A stretch of DNA of 64,000 bases from Corynebacterium sp. CNJ-954 (GTDB lineage: Bacteria > Actinomycetota > Actinomycetes > Mycobacteriales > Mycobacteriaceae), in assembly GCF_001942345.1 (NCBI RefSeq), contig NZ_MKKI01000003.1, positions 1 through 64,000 of the forward strand. Direction: 5' to 3'. A program made the position numbers and the translations under genes. Positions 9,350 to 17,567 of this stretch are shown here, one piece after another (position 1 is the first letter of the stretch; each line of letters starts with the position of its first letter). A model generated the notes under the pieces. The model saw only the letters and a program-made list of their open reading frames with translations. It did not search any database and was not told the DNA's origin.

Positions 9350-11002
9350 ATGGAGACCGCACAGAACGTCCTCCGGCTCGACGCGAGCTGGGTGGACTAC
9401 GCGCTGGTTGCCCTGTTCTTCATCTTCGTCCTCGGCATCGGCTGGGCGGCGAAACGCAGGGTCTCCAGCTCCATCGACTTCTTCCTCTCCGGGCGTGGTC
9501 TGCCGGCCTGGGTCACCGGACTGGCCTTCGTCGCCGCGAACCTCGGCGCCGTCGAGATCATCGGCATGTCCGCCAACGGTGTCGAATACGGCCTGCAGAC
9601 CATGCACTACTTCTGGATCGGCGCTGTGCCGGCGATGATCTTCCTCGGCATCGTGATGATGCCCTTCTACTACGGCTCGAAGGTCCGCTCGGTCCCGGAG
9701 TTCATGCGGCGCAGGTTCGGTAACGGGGCCCACCTGGTCAACGCGGTCTCCTTCGCCGTCGCCCAGCTGCTCATCGCCGGGGTGAACCTGGTGCTGCTGG
9801 CCAAGGTCGTCAACGCCCTGCTGGGCTGGCCGCTGTGGGTCACTCTGGTCGTCGCCGCGGTGATCGTGCTGTCCTACATCACCCTCGGCGGACTGTCGGC
9901 CTCGATCTACACCGAGGTCCTGCAGTTCTTCGTCATCGTCGCCGCACTCGCCCCGTTGACCATCATCGGCCTGAACCGCGTCGGCGGCTGGGGCGGGCTC
10001 AAGGAGCAGGTCCAGGATTTCCAGAACCATGCGTGGCCGGCGCAGGAACTCTCCGGCTTCAACAGCCCGGTGCTCTCCGTGATCGGTATCGTGCTGGGCC
10101 TGGGCTTCGTCCTGTCCTTCGGCTACTGGACCACCAACTTCGTCGAGGTCCAGCGCGCGATGGCGTCCGACTCGATCAGTGCCGCGCGTAAGACACCGAT
10201 CATCGGCTCCTTCGTGAAGCTGTTCGTCCCGTTCATCGTCATCGTCCCGGGCATGATCGCCTCCGTCGTCGTCGCCGCGTACAGCGACGGCGGGGACGCC
10301 GCCCCGAACGACGCGATCCTCTACCTCATGCGTGACCTGCTGCCCACCGGTCTGCTCGGCGTGGCGATCGCCGGTCTGCTGGCGTCGTTCATGGCCGGTA
10401 TGGCGGCGAACATCTCCGCGTTCAACACAGTGTTCAGCTACGACATCTGGCAGGCCTACGTGGTCAAGGACCGCAAGGACGGCTACTACCTGAAGGTCGG
10501 ACGCTGGGCCACCGTCGGTGCCACCGTCATCGCCGTCGGCACCGCGATGATCGCCAACAACTTCGGCAACGTCATGGACTACCTGCAGACGTTGTTCGGC
10601 TTCTTCAACGCCCCGCTGTTCGCCACCTTCCTGCTCGGTATGTTCTGGAAGCGGATGACCCCGCACGCAGGCTGGTCTGGCCTGGTCGCCGGTACCGCTG
10701 CGGCCATCATCTTCTGGGCCTTCTCCCTCGGCGAGGACCCGCTGGTGAACCTGCCCGGCCAGGGTACGGCGTTCGTCGCCGCCGGCCTGGCGTTCGTCGT
10801 GGATATCCTGGTGTCTGTGATCGTCACGTCCTTCACCGCACCGAAGCCGGACAAGGAACTCGTCGGTTTCGTGAAGTCCGTGACCCCGAAGGCGATGCTC
10901 GAGGACCCGGAGGAGAAGACGCTGCCCTGGTACCGCCGTACCGTCCCACTGGGCATGCTGGCCCTCGCCATCACCGTGATCCTCAACATCGTCTTCCACT
11001 GA
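9350..11002 (+). CDS. Sodium:solute symporter (SSS family), probable galactose/glucose uptake
   Basis: A 550-residue polytopic membrane protein with about 14 predicted membrane segments; SSS hallmarks include FFLSGRGLPAW, FVAANLGAVEIIGMSANG, the Gly-rich GGLSASIYTEVLQFF and RAMASDSISAARKTPIIGSF. SglT-type members import glucose or galactose with Na+, and its place between galM and galT argues for galactose. The exact sugar is inference. It is followed after 26 bp by a small two-helix protein that may be an accessory subunit. Confidence 0.87.
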   Translation: METAQNVLRLDASWVDYALVALFFIFVLGIGWAAKRRVSSSIDFFLSGRGLPAWVTGLAFVAANLGAVEIIGMSANGVEYGLQTMHYFWIGAVPAMIFLGIVMMPFYYGSKVRSVPEFMRRRFGNGAHLVNAVSFAVAQLLIAGVNLVLLAKVVNALLGWPLWVTLVVAAVIVLSYITLGGLSASIYTEVLQFFVIVAALAPLTIIGLNRVGGWGGLKEQVQDFQNHAWPAQELSGFNSPVLSVIGIVLGLGFVLSFGYWTTNFVEVQRAMASDSISAARKTPIIGSFVKLFVPFIVIVPGMIASVVVAAYSDGGDAAPNDAILYLMRDLLPTGLLGVAIAGLLASFMAGMAANISAFNTVFSYDIWQAYVVKDRKDGYYLKVGRWATVGATVIAVGTAMIANNFGNVMDYLQTLFGFFNAPLFATFLLGMFWKRMTPHAGWSGLVAGTAAAIIFWAFSLGEDPLVNLPGQGTAFVAAGLAFVVDILVSVIVTSFTAPKPDKELVGFVKSVTPKAMLEDPEEKTLPWYRRTVPLGMLALAITVILNIVFH

Positions 11003-11028
11003 TCCCGCTGACCTGAAAGGAGAGAACA

Positions 11029-11343
11029 ATGTCTGCAACGCCTGACATCCAGACCACCGATCCCGCAGCTCCGACGAAACACAGGGCCGGCGCCTTCGAC
11101 ATACGGACCGTGACAGCGGCCCTGCTCGGCATCTACGGGGTCGTCCTGCTGCTCTGCGCCGCATTCCTCGACCCCGGGGTCAACCCCGACACCGGCGAGG
11201 CCAAGTCCTCCGTGGACAACCTCTGGACCGGTCTCGCCCTGCTCGTCGTCGCCGGGGTGCTGGTCCTCTGGGCGAAGCTGAACCCGGTCGTCGTTGACGA
11301 GTCGCTCATCGACGAGGACAAACTGCCGGGGTCCGACGACTGA
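11029..11343 (+). CDS. Small two-helix membrane protein of the galactose operon
   Basis: 104 residues with a hydrophilic N-terminus, two membrane segments (VTAALLGIYGVVLLLCAAFL and LWTGLALLVVAGVLVLWAKL) and an acidic C-terminus. GAAAGGAGAG precedes the ATG and its TGA overlaps the galT ATG (TGATG). It is not recognised as a named family. Other SSS transporters often have a small partner immediately alongside (YhdT with PanF, YjcH with ActP), so a role as symporter accessory subunit is plausible but inferred from position only. Confidence 0.75.
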   Translation: MSATPDIQTTDPAAPTKHRAGAFDIRTVTAALLGIYGVVLLLCAAFLDPGVNPDTGEAKSSVDNLWTGLALLVVAGVLVLWAKLNPVVVDESLIDEDKLPGSDD

Positions 11344-12527
11344 TGGGGGAGCACCCGCTGAAGATCACCCCCACCCGCCTGTCCGACGGCCGCGAGCTGA
11401 TCTACTTCGACGACGACCCGGAGGTCCTCGCCGGACGCGTCACCCGCGAACTCCGCGACTCCCGTGAGCTGCCGGAGACCGTGGCGGAATCCGAGATGCG
11501 ACGCGACCCGCTGACCGGGCAGTGGGTGACCTACGCCGCCCACCGCAACAACCGCACGTTCATGCCACCGGCGAACGAGAATCCGCTGGCCCCGACCACG
11601 CCGGGGAATCTGCCGACCGAGGTGCCCGCCGACGACTACGACGTCGTCGTCTTCGGCAACCGTTTCCCGTCTTTCTCGACGTCCATCGCCATGCCGGATG
11701 ACCCGGCGGACTACGCGTGGACCGTCGACGGGGAGGACCTGTACCCGCGGCGCCCCGCGGAAGCCGCCTGCGAGGTCATCTGCTTCACCCCGGACACCAC
11801 GAAGTCCTTCCGCGACCTGTCGCTGAGCCGGATCCGTACCGTCGTCGAAGCCTGGGCGCACCGCACCGCGGCCCTGTCACGGATCGACAGCGTGGTGCAG
11901 GTCGCCCCGTTCGAGAACCGCGGCGAGGAGATCGGGGTGACACTGCAGCACCCGCACGGGCAGATCTACAGCTACCCCTTCCTGCCGCCGCGCTCCCGCC
12001 AGATCCTGGAGAACGCCCGCGAGCACCGCGCCGCCACCGGCCGTGACTTCTTCGACGACATGCTCGCCGCCGAGCGTCGCGCCGGTACGAGAATCATCCT
12101 CAGCACCGAGGAGTTCACCGTCCTCGTCCCCGCCGCGGCGAAGTGGCCTGTCGAGGTCATGGTGACGCCGAACCGTCCCGTCGCCGACTTCACCGACCTC
12201 ACCCGGGACGAACGCGCGGCGCTGGCACGTGTGCTGAAGCCGCTCTACATGGCCGTCGACCGGTTCTTCGAAGGCGTGGAGCGCACCCCGTACATCGCCG
12301 CGTGGAACCAGGTGCCGGTACAGGCACGGCTCACCGGGGACGACGAGTCACTGCGCGGGGAGGGACGTCTGCACCTGCAGCTGTTCTCCCTGATGCGTTC
12401 ACCGCACCGGATGAAGTTCCTCGCCGGCTCGGAATCGGCCTTCGGCGCCTGGATCAGCGACACCACACCGGAAGCGGTCGCGGAGAGGATGCGCGCGGTA
12501 TGGCCCGGCGACAAGGAGTGGCAGTGA
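11343..12527 (+). CDS. galT: Galactose-1-phosphate uridylyltransferase
   Basis: 394 residues; transfers UMP from UDP-glucose to galactose-1-P (Leloir pathway). The catalytic HPHGQ motif (TLQHPHGQIYSYPFLPP, ~residues 199-215) and the N-terminal RRDPLTGQWVTYAAHRNNR are conserved, as are the C-terminal ligands around RLHLQLFSLMRSP. Translationally coupled to the upstream gene, and its TGA overlaps the GTG start of galK (GTGA). Confidence 0.95.
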   Translation: MGEHPLKITPTRLSDGRELIYFDDDPEVLAGRVTRELRDSRELPETVAESEMRRDPLTGQWVTYAAHRNNRTFMPPANENPLAPTTPGNLPTEVPADDYDVVVFGNRFPSFSTSIAMPDDPADYAWTVDGEDLYPRRPAEAACEVICFTPDTTKSFRDLSLSRIRTVVEAWAHRTAALSRIDSVVQVAPFENRGEEIGVTLQHPHGQIYSYPFLPPRSRQILENAREHRAATGRDFFDDMLAAERRAGTRIILSTEEFTVLVPAAAKWPVEVMVTPNRPVADFTDLTRDERAALARVLKPLYMAVDRFFEGVERTPYIAAWNQVPVQARLTGDDESLRGEGRLHLQLFSLMRSPHRMKFLAGSESAFGAWISDTTPEAVAERMRAVWPGDKEWQ

Positions 12528-13881
12528 CACCTGACGGGACACCTGACTGGTGGACGACCCGCGACGACAACCGGCTCGCGTCCGATGCCCGCGCACTTTT
12601 CGCGACCCACTTCGGTGACAGTGCGCACTGCGAGGGCGTGTGGGCTGCGCCGGGGCGGGTGAACCTCATCGGCGAGCATGTCGACTACGCCGGCGGGATG
12701 TCCCTGCCGTTCGCGCTGCCGCAGAACACCGCCGCCGCCGTGGGACGTCGGACAGACGGTCTGCTGCGACTGGTGTCCGTTCCCGCGGGCGTGGCGTCGG
12801 CGCAGGTGACCGACGTGGTCGAGGTCAGCCTGGACGACGTGGGCCCTGGGCAGCCCGACGGCTGGGCGGGGTACGCGGCCGGTGCAGTGTGGGCCGGCCT
12901 GCAGGACGGAGTCATCCCGACCTGTGACGGCCTCGACATCGCGCTGGTCTCCGACGTGCCGCTCGGCGCCGGGCTGTCCAGCTCCGCAGCCTGGAGTGTT
13001 CCGTTGCGCTGGCCGCCTTCGAGCTGGCCACGGAGCGTCCACCGGAGGCCGACGAGCTGTCAGCCCTGGTGGCGGCGTGCATGCGTGCGGAGAATGAGGT
13101 CGTCGGTGCCTCGACCGGTGGCCTTGACCAGCGCAGTTCCTTCTACGGGCGCGCCGGCACCGCCCTGGCCGTCGACTTCCTCAGTGACACGGTGGAGGCG
13201 GTCCCGTGCGATCTCGCCGCAGTCGGCCTGTCACTGCTGATCATCAACACCAATGCGCAGCACCGTCTGGTCGACGGGCAGTACGCCTCCCGCCGCGGGG
13301 TCATCGACGCGGTCTCCGACCATCTCGGCGTCCGGACCCTCGGGGAGACGCTGGCGGGGGCGCCCGACACCGCTGCACTGGAGGACGCCGTGACGTCCTG
13401 GTCGACCAGTCGGCAGGCCCGTGACCTGCTCGGCGGTAGCGAGGAGACGGGCCAGGTGACACAGGACGAGGTCACCCGGACCGCTCTGCGCCGCGTCCGG
13501 CACGTCGTCGAGGAGATCCGCCGGACCCGTGAGGACGCCGTGCCGATGCTGCGTGGCGGCCGCGCGTTCCCGGTCGACGGGGGAGCGTCGGGGGAGCAGT
13601 CGCTCGGTGACCTGATGAACGACAGCCACGCCAGCCTGCGCGACCTGTACGAGGTCACCGTGCCCGAGCTCGACAGTGCACAGGATGTGGCGCTGGCCTG
13701 CGGCGCGCTCGGTGCGAGGATGGTCGGCGGCGGCTTCGGCGGCAGCGTGATCGCTCTGGTGGGGCAGGACGACGTGGCGCAGGTCGCCACCGGTGTCACG
13801 GAGGAGGCCGCCCGTCGTGGCTTCCCGGCACCGATGTTCTTCACCGCCGAGCCGTCCGCCGGGGCGCGCCGGATCGGGTGA
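12524..13881 (+). pseudogene. galK: Galactokinase, frameshifted (possible sequencing error)
   Basis: GHMP kinase phosphorylating galactose at C1. GTG at 12524 overlaps galT. Frame 1 carries PGRVNLIGEHVDYAGG and DVPLGAGLSSSAA, then becomes nonsense near 12990. A second frame resumes with AACMRAENEVVGASTGGLDQ and ends with MVGGGFGGSVIAL (motif 3). Adding one C at GCAGCCTGGAG (~12990) gives AALECSVALAAFELATE and a continuous 452-residue protein with all three motifs. The lesion is therefore a single missing C. If real, galactose-1-P could not be made by this enzyme; the intact neighbours make an assembly error more likely. Confidence 0.9.
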
Positions 13882-13933
13882 GGCTCGTCGGCCCGTCACC
13901 GGGCCCGTCGCAGCAGTCCGTTGCAGTAGCCCG

Positions 13934-13973
13934 GGGCGTTGTCGGTGTCGGTGGGGTGAAACCGACAACGCCC
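13934..13973 (+). terminator. Hairpin after galK
   Basis: Perfect 13-bp stem (GGGCGTTGTCGGT / ACCGACAACGCCC) around a 14-base loop. It resembles the hairpin at 17465-17512 in arm core and loop end. Confidence 0.6.
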
Positions 13974-14005
13974 AGCCATCCCGTGACAAGCATCGGGGCG
14001 AGTTG

Positions 14006-14011
14006 TAGTCT
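14006..14011 (+). promoter_or_regulatory. -10 element before the 93-residue ORF
   Basis: TAGTCT ends 7 nt before the ATG at 14019, which suggests a leaderless transcript. Confidence 0.4.
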
Positions 14012-14018
14012 GCGGGCC

Positions 14019-14300
14019 ATGAACCAGCGGCGCGACGATCTTCTTGAACTGTTCTCCGAGGTGGATCCCTGGAAACTCCGGGGAGAGCCTCTGAAGGCCC
14101 CGGCGGACGAGTATTCCCCGGAAGTCGACCGCCTCATGGAGTATGACCGCCCGACGGTGCAGGACGTGCTGAGGGTTTTCGTGGAGATGGGGAGCACCGG
14201 GACGCCGTCGGTGGGGGAGGAGCCGGTGTTCGGGGAGTATCCCGCGATCAGCGAGCGCGATGCACAGCGCCTGGCGGAAGGGATCGCGCAGATCCGGTGA
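14019..14300 (+). CDS. Hypothetical protein, 93 residues
   Basis: Soluble, acidic 93-residue protein beginning MNQRRDDLLELFSEVDPW. It contains APADEYSPEVDRL, a motif style seen in small actinobacterial proteins of unknown function, and a C-terminal helix with SERDAQRLAEGIAQIR. No catalytic motif is evident. ATG at 14019 is chosen over an upstream ATG inside the galK 3' end because a -10-like hexamer lies at the right distance. It follows the galK hairpin and precedes the unusual rtcB leader region. Confidence 0.65.
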   Translation: MNQRRDDLLELFSEVDPWKLRGEPLKAPADEYSPEVDRLMEYDRPTVQDVLRVFVEMGSTGTPSVGEEPVFGEYPAISERDAQRLAEGIAQIR

Positions 14301-14744
14301 TGTCGCAGAATCCCGGGGCTACGGTGGTTTCACAAAGGAGGCGGGGCCAACCCTTGCGGGTAGGAAAGCAGTGTGCCATCATCATCTGGTCCGGACGGCA
14401 CGATGCCCCGGACACAGACCATCGCAGGGTGGACACCAGAAGTCAGAAGCGTCAGAGATCCGGAAAGGGGAACGGCATGTTTAGGAAGCACCAGCTTTCG
14501 TCGTGGCAGCAGCTGCGACAGCCGCAGCTAGAGCTGCACGAGCTGCCCGCTGTTTCCCTGAACGCTCACTGACCTCCACCTCGCAATTCCCCGGGCGCGG
14601 CGTCAGTGCCGCGTCCGGACGAGAATCCACGGATGACCCGTGTGACCCCTGCCGACCCTTCGGTCGGGTCGCCCCGGATCCCGACTTCTCCGCCACGGAC
14701 GTGCGCCTGCCGCCGTCGCCCTTTCACCAGAAAGGACGACCATC
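14301..14744 (+). other. 444-base region upstream of rtcB with inverted repeats and a short ORF
   Basis: No long conserved protein is recognised. Contents: a strong AAAGGAGG at 14335-14342 without an obvious gene start; a 31-codon ORF at 14477-14572; a dense cluster of complementary GCAGC/GCTGC words between ~14508 and 14555, including GCAGCT-AG-AGCTGC; GCGGC-GTCAGT-GCCGC near 14597-14613; and CCGACC-CTTC-GGTCGG near 14651-14666. It could be a long structured 5' leader of rtcB or carry a small RNA. Confidence 0.35.
14477..14572 (+). CDS. Possible 31-residue small protein upstream of rtcB
   Basis: Starts MFRKHQLSSWQQLRQ and ends LPAVSLNAH; AAAGGGG lies 6 bases before the ATG. The peptide is rich in Gln, Leu and His. 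Because the DNA here is also strongly self-complementary, coding potential and RNA structure cannot be separated by eye. The same frame is open further upstream to 14297, overlapping the end of the 93-residue ORF. Confidence 0.3.
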   Translation: MFRKHQLSSWQQLRQPQLELHELPAVSLNAH

Positions 14745-15944
14745 ATGTCCACTGACTCCGTCGACATACCGGGAGTCACGCTGAAGGAGAACAAGCTCCT
14801 CAGCTTCGCCTCCGACGTCGACGACAACACCCTCGATCAGGCACGCCAGCTTGCCGGCCTGCCCTTCGTATTCCCCCACGTTGCGCTCATGCCCGATGCC
14901 CACTTCGGCAAAGGCTCGTCCGTCGGTACCGTCTTCGGGACTGAGAGAGCCGTTATCCCCGCTGCCGTCGGCGTGGACATCGGCTGCGGAATGATCGGTG
15001 TACGTACATCATTCAGCAGCGACGATCTGGCAGGACGGGAACTCACGGACCTGCGTGACGCCATCGAGCGCACGATTCCGTTGTCCCCCGGACGCTACAA
15101 CGGCTGGGTGCTGGGTGGAACTGCGGAGGCACGTACCCGGGAACTCTCCGAACTCGCGGAGAACACCGGTGTCGATCTGGGGCACCCGAAGAAGTGGCGT
15201 CAGCAGCTGGGGTCGCTCGGCGGCGGTAACCACTTCATCGAGTTGTGTCTCGACGAGGAAGACCGGGTCTGGATGTTCCTGCACTCCGGCTCGCGCGGGG
15301 TCGGCAACAAGATCGCGCAGAAGCACATCAAGACCGCCCAGCGGCTGATGCGTACGTTCTGGGTGCAGCTCCCGGACCAGGACCTCGCATACCTGCCTGA
15401 GGGTACTCCCGAGTTCGACTCGTACCTGCGGGATCTCGCCTGGGCCCAGCGGTTCGCCTGGTTGAACCGCGAGGAGATGATGGACCGGTTCTCCACACTG
15501 CTCGGCGAGTGGGTCGGCAGGCAGGTCGAGGAGACCGAAAGAATCAACTGCCACCACAACTACACCGTCAAAGAGCAGCACTACGGACGGACGGTGTGGC
15601 TGACCCGTAAGGGTGTGGTCCGCGCCGAAGAAGGAGTGAAAGCGCTGATCCCCGGGTCGATGGGGACGGCGTCCTACGTGGTCGAGGGACGTGGCTTCGC
15701 GCCGGGTCTGCGCTCGGCACCCCACGGTGCGGGGCGTCGGTTCTCGCGGAACCAGGCACGTAAGCGCTTCAGTGCGGAGGATCTCGATGCCCGGATGGAC
15801 GGCATCGTCTACCGGCCCGGTGACGCCTTCGTCGATGAGATTCCGGACGCGTACAAGGACATCGACGTGGTCATGGCCGATGCCGAGCCATTGGTCCGCG
15901 TGGTGCACAAGCTGCGCCAGGTGATGAACGTCAAGGGGACGTAG
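14745..15944 (+). CDS. rtcB: RtcB-family RNA ligase (3'-phosphate/5'-OH)
   Basis: 399 residues; joins RNA 2',3'-cyclic phosphate or 3'-phosphate ends to 5'-OH ends with Mn2+ and GTP. Metal and guanylylation motifs are intact: MPDAHFGKGSSVGTVFG (~47-63), VGVDIGCGM (~75-83), LGSLGGGNHFIEL (~155-167), LHSGSRGVGN (~180-189), HHNY (~266), PGSMGTASYVV (~302) and SAPHGAGRRFSR with the nucleophilic His (~325). No intein, and no archease gene nearby. AAAGGA lies before the ATG. Likely role: RNA repair after stress. Confidence 0.93.
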   Translation: MSTDSVDIPGVTLKENKLLSFASDVDDNTLDQARQLAGLPFVFPHVALMPDAHFGKGSSVGTVFGTERAVIPAAVGVDIGCGMIGVRTSFSSDDLAGRELTDLRDAIERTIPLSPGRYNGWVLGGTAEARTRELSELAENTGVDLGHPKKWRQQLGSLGGGNHFIELCLDEEDRVWMFLHSGSRGVGNKIAQKHIKTAQRLMRTFWVQLPDQDLAYLPEGTPEFDSYLRDLAWAQRFAWLNREEMMDRFSTLLGEWVGRQVEETERINCHHNYTVKEQHYGRTVWLTRKGVVRAEEGVKALIPGSMGTASYVVEGRGFAPGLRSAPHGAGRRFSRNQARKRFSAEDLDARMDGIVYRPGDAFVDEIPDAYKDIDVVMADAEPLVRVVHKLRQVMNVKGT

Positions 15945-16548
15945 CGTCTGAGTTCCTGACCGCGATGATCTCCCCGTGGGTGCGTTCAGGACGCCCGGAT
16001 CGTGTTGCTGCGTGGGTGACCGTGAAACCGGCCTCTCCGACGAGCTTCTCGAGGGCATCGAGTGGCCAGTGGTAGGCCGTGGTGACGGCGTGGTCGAACG
16101 GCCCGTGTTCTGGGGCGGTGAAGAAGCCGAGGAGTAGACAGCCTCCGGACCGGACGCACCTGGCGAATTCTCCGAGAGCCGTAGCAACCTCGTCCGGGCT
16201 GGAGTGGATAAGGGAGTACCAGGCCAAGATCCCGCCGAGGGAAGAGGAAGGGACGTCGAGGTTCTCGGCACGTCCGATGCGGTAGGGGGCCTCCGGATAC
16301 ATTCGACGCGCCCGGTCGATAAACTCCCGGGCCGGATCGATTCCCTCAATGTCGATGCCCTGCGTGGCCAGCCAGTGTGTCCACTGGCCGGGGCCGCAAC
16401 CAACGTCGAGGATCGGGCCGTCGACACTCTGGGCCCATTCGCCGATCAACTGGAGATCCGCGTCGGCGGCGTGGTCGATACGTCCTACCGCGTTGATGTA
16501 CTCGTCGGCCCGGGCTCCGTACGCTCCTGCAGCCACGGTAGATGTCAT
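15931..16548 (-). CDS. SAM-dependent methyltransferase (class I)
   Basis: 205 residues beginning MTSTVAAGAYGARADEYI. Rossmann motifs: ILDVGCGPGQWTHWLA (motif I, ~46-61), IEGIDPAREFIDRAR (motif II) and GGCLLLGFFTA. Substrate is not evident. ATG at 16548 has AGGA upstream; the longer in-frame extension crosses the divergent gene and is rejected. The last 14 bases overlap the end of rtcB. It shares a ~55-bp divergent promoter region with the phosphotransferase-like gene. Confidence 0.82.
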   Translation of the reverse strand: MTSTVAAGAYGARADEYINAVGRIDHAADADLQLIGEWAQSVDGPILDVGCGPGQWTHWLATQGIDIEGIDPAREFIDRARRMYPEAPYRIGRAENLDVPSSSLGGILAWYSLIHSSPDEVATALGEFARCVRSGGCLLLGFFTAPEHGPFDHAVTTAYHWPLDALEKLVGEAGFTVTHAATRSGRPERTHGEIIAVRNSDATSP

Positions 16549-16590
16549 GAGGATGATCCTAACGGCCCTTCCGGCCGTATGTCGTGGAGG

Positions 16591-16630
16591 TAGGGTGAGA
16601 CCCATGGTGACCATGGGAAAGACGTCGTGA
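16591..16630 (+). promoter_or_regulatory. -10, palindrome and 8-residue leader ORF before the phosphotransferase-like gene
   Basis: TAGGGT (16591-16596) is followed 7 nt later by an ATG at 16604 opening a tiny ORF that encodes MVTMGKTS and stops at TGA 16628-16630. That stop overlaps the GTG start of the downstream gene (16627). The first codons lie in a perfect palindrome, CCCATGGTGACCATGGG (16601-16617). This is either an operator or a leaderless leader peptide with translational coupling. Confidence 0.5.
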
Positions 16631-17394
16631 CTGTTCCCCCGGCCCTCGCCGGACCACCTGCAGGGGAGCAACGGGTGCCAGAAATGCTCCGCCGGACGCT
16701 TGAGACTCATAGCTTCAGTATGGAAGGTGTGGAGCCTGTCTGGCGTAATGAAGCAGGTGGACTGACGTTCGCTGTCGCCGGGACGCCGGGGCATCCAGAG
16801 ATCTACGCGAAGTGGAACCCGGCCTCGTCGGGAGAGTCGCTGGAGGACGAGGCACGACGCATGACTTGGCTCCGGGAGCGTCATCCGGTGCCGGAGGTTA
16901 TTGAACTGGACACCAGGGGAAGTGGCGAGGTCCTGCTCACCAGAGCACTGCCGGGTGAGAGCGCGGTGTCGGCGCTATGGCGTGCGACACCAGAGGCGGC
17001 ACTGCGTGCGCTGGGGGAGGGGCTCCGTCGACTGCACAGCGTGCCGATTGGCGGATGCCCGTATGACTGGAGTGCGGAAAGACGGCTCGCTGCGTTGGAT
17101 GCGCGCCGTGGGGTTACGCCATTGGGCTCCGTTCCGCCGGTTGACCGTCTGGTGCTGTGTCAGGGTGACCCCTGTGCGCCGAACACGTTGATCGGGGACG
17201 ACGGTTCATTCCTCGCGCACGTCGATCTCGCCCGGCTCGGTGTGGCCGACCGGTGGGCGGATCTTGCGGTGATGTCGATGTCTCTGGCATGGAACTACGG
17301 TGACGTCGACGAGACGGTTTTCTGGGAGGCCTACGGTGCAGACCCCGCCCCGGCGCGTATCGACTACTACCGCCGTTTATGGAACGCGGAGTAG
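16627..17394 (+). CDS. Aminoglycoside 3'-phosphotransferase-like kinase
   Basis: 255 residues with the APH(3')/choline-kinase fold: nucleotide-binding N-lobe (EIYAKWNPASSGESLEDEAR, with the ATP lysine), LLTRALPGESAVSAL, catalytic loop LCQGDPCAPNTLI (~residue 180) and metal/activation segment HVDLARLGVADRWADLAVM. The usual HGD of the catalytic loop reads QGD: Asp is kept but His is replaced. Whether it still modifies an antibiotic or another substrate is unknown. GTG start is fixed by overlap with the leader ORF and GGGAAAG upstream. Confidence 0.8.
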   Translation: MTVPPALAGPPAGEQRVPEMLRRTLETHSFSMEGVEPVWRNEAGGLTFAVAGTPGHPEIYAKWNPASSGESLEDEARRMTWLRERHPVPEVIELDTRGSGEVLLTRALPGESAVSALWRATPEAALRALGEGLRRLHSVPIGGCPYDWSAERRLAALDARRGVTPLGSVPPVDRLVLCQGDPCAPNTLIGDDGSFLAHVDLARLGVADRWADLAVMSMSLAWNYGDVDETVFWEAYGADPAPARIDYYRRLWNAE

Positions 17395-17464
17395 AGGACC
17401 GTACGCTTGTTCCCGCGCGTGGATGAGGACGGCGCAGCGGGATCCACGGTTGACCAACACATGA

Positions 17465-17512
17465 CCCAGGTTTGTGTCGGTTCTCAGGGGATGAAACCGA
17501 CACAAACCTGGG
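17465..17512. terminator. Perfect 18-bp-arm hairpin between the kinase-like gene and putA
   Basis: Arms CCCAGGTTTGTGTCGGTT and AACCGACACAAACCTGGG pair perfectly around a 12-base loop. It lies between convergent genes, so a bidirectional terminator is likely. Core and loop end match the hairpin at 13934-13973. Confidence 0.7.
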
Positions 17513-17567
17513 GTCTCAGGCGAGTGTGGGGGGCGGGATCGATTCCCGCCGCCACCCTCACGACTAC

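Noticed and set aside
9176..11164. 662-codon open frame opposite the SSS symporter
   Set aside because: Antisense shadow; no motif, while the opposite strand encodes a clear transporter.
14297..14572. 91-codon ORF overlapping the 93-residue gene by GTGA
   Set aside because: The upstream part has no conserved-looking sequence; only the last 31 codons have a convincing ribosome-binding site, and even that is uncertain.
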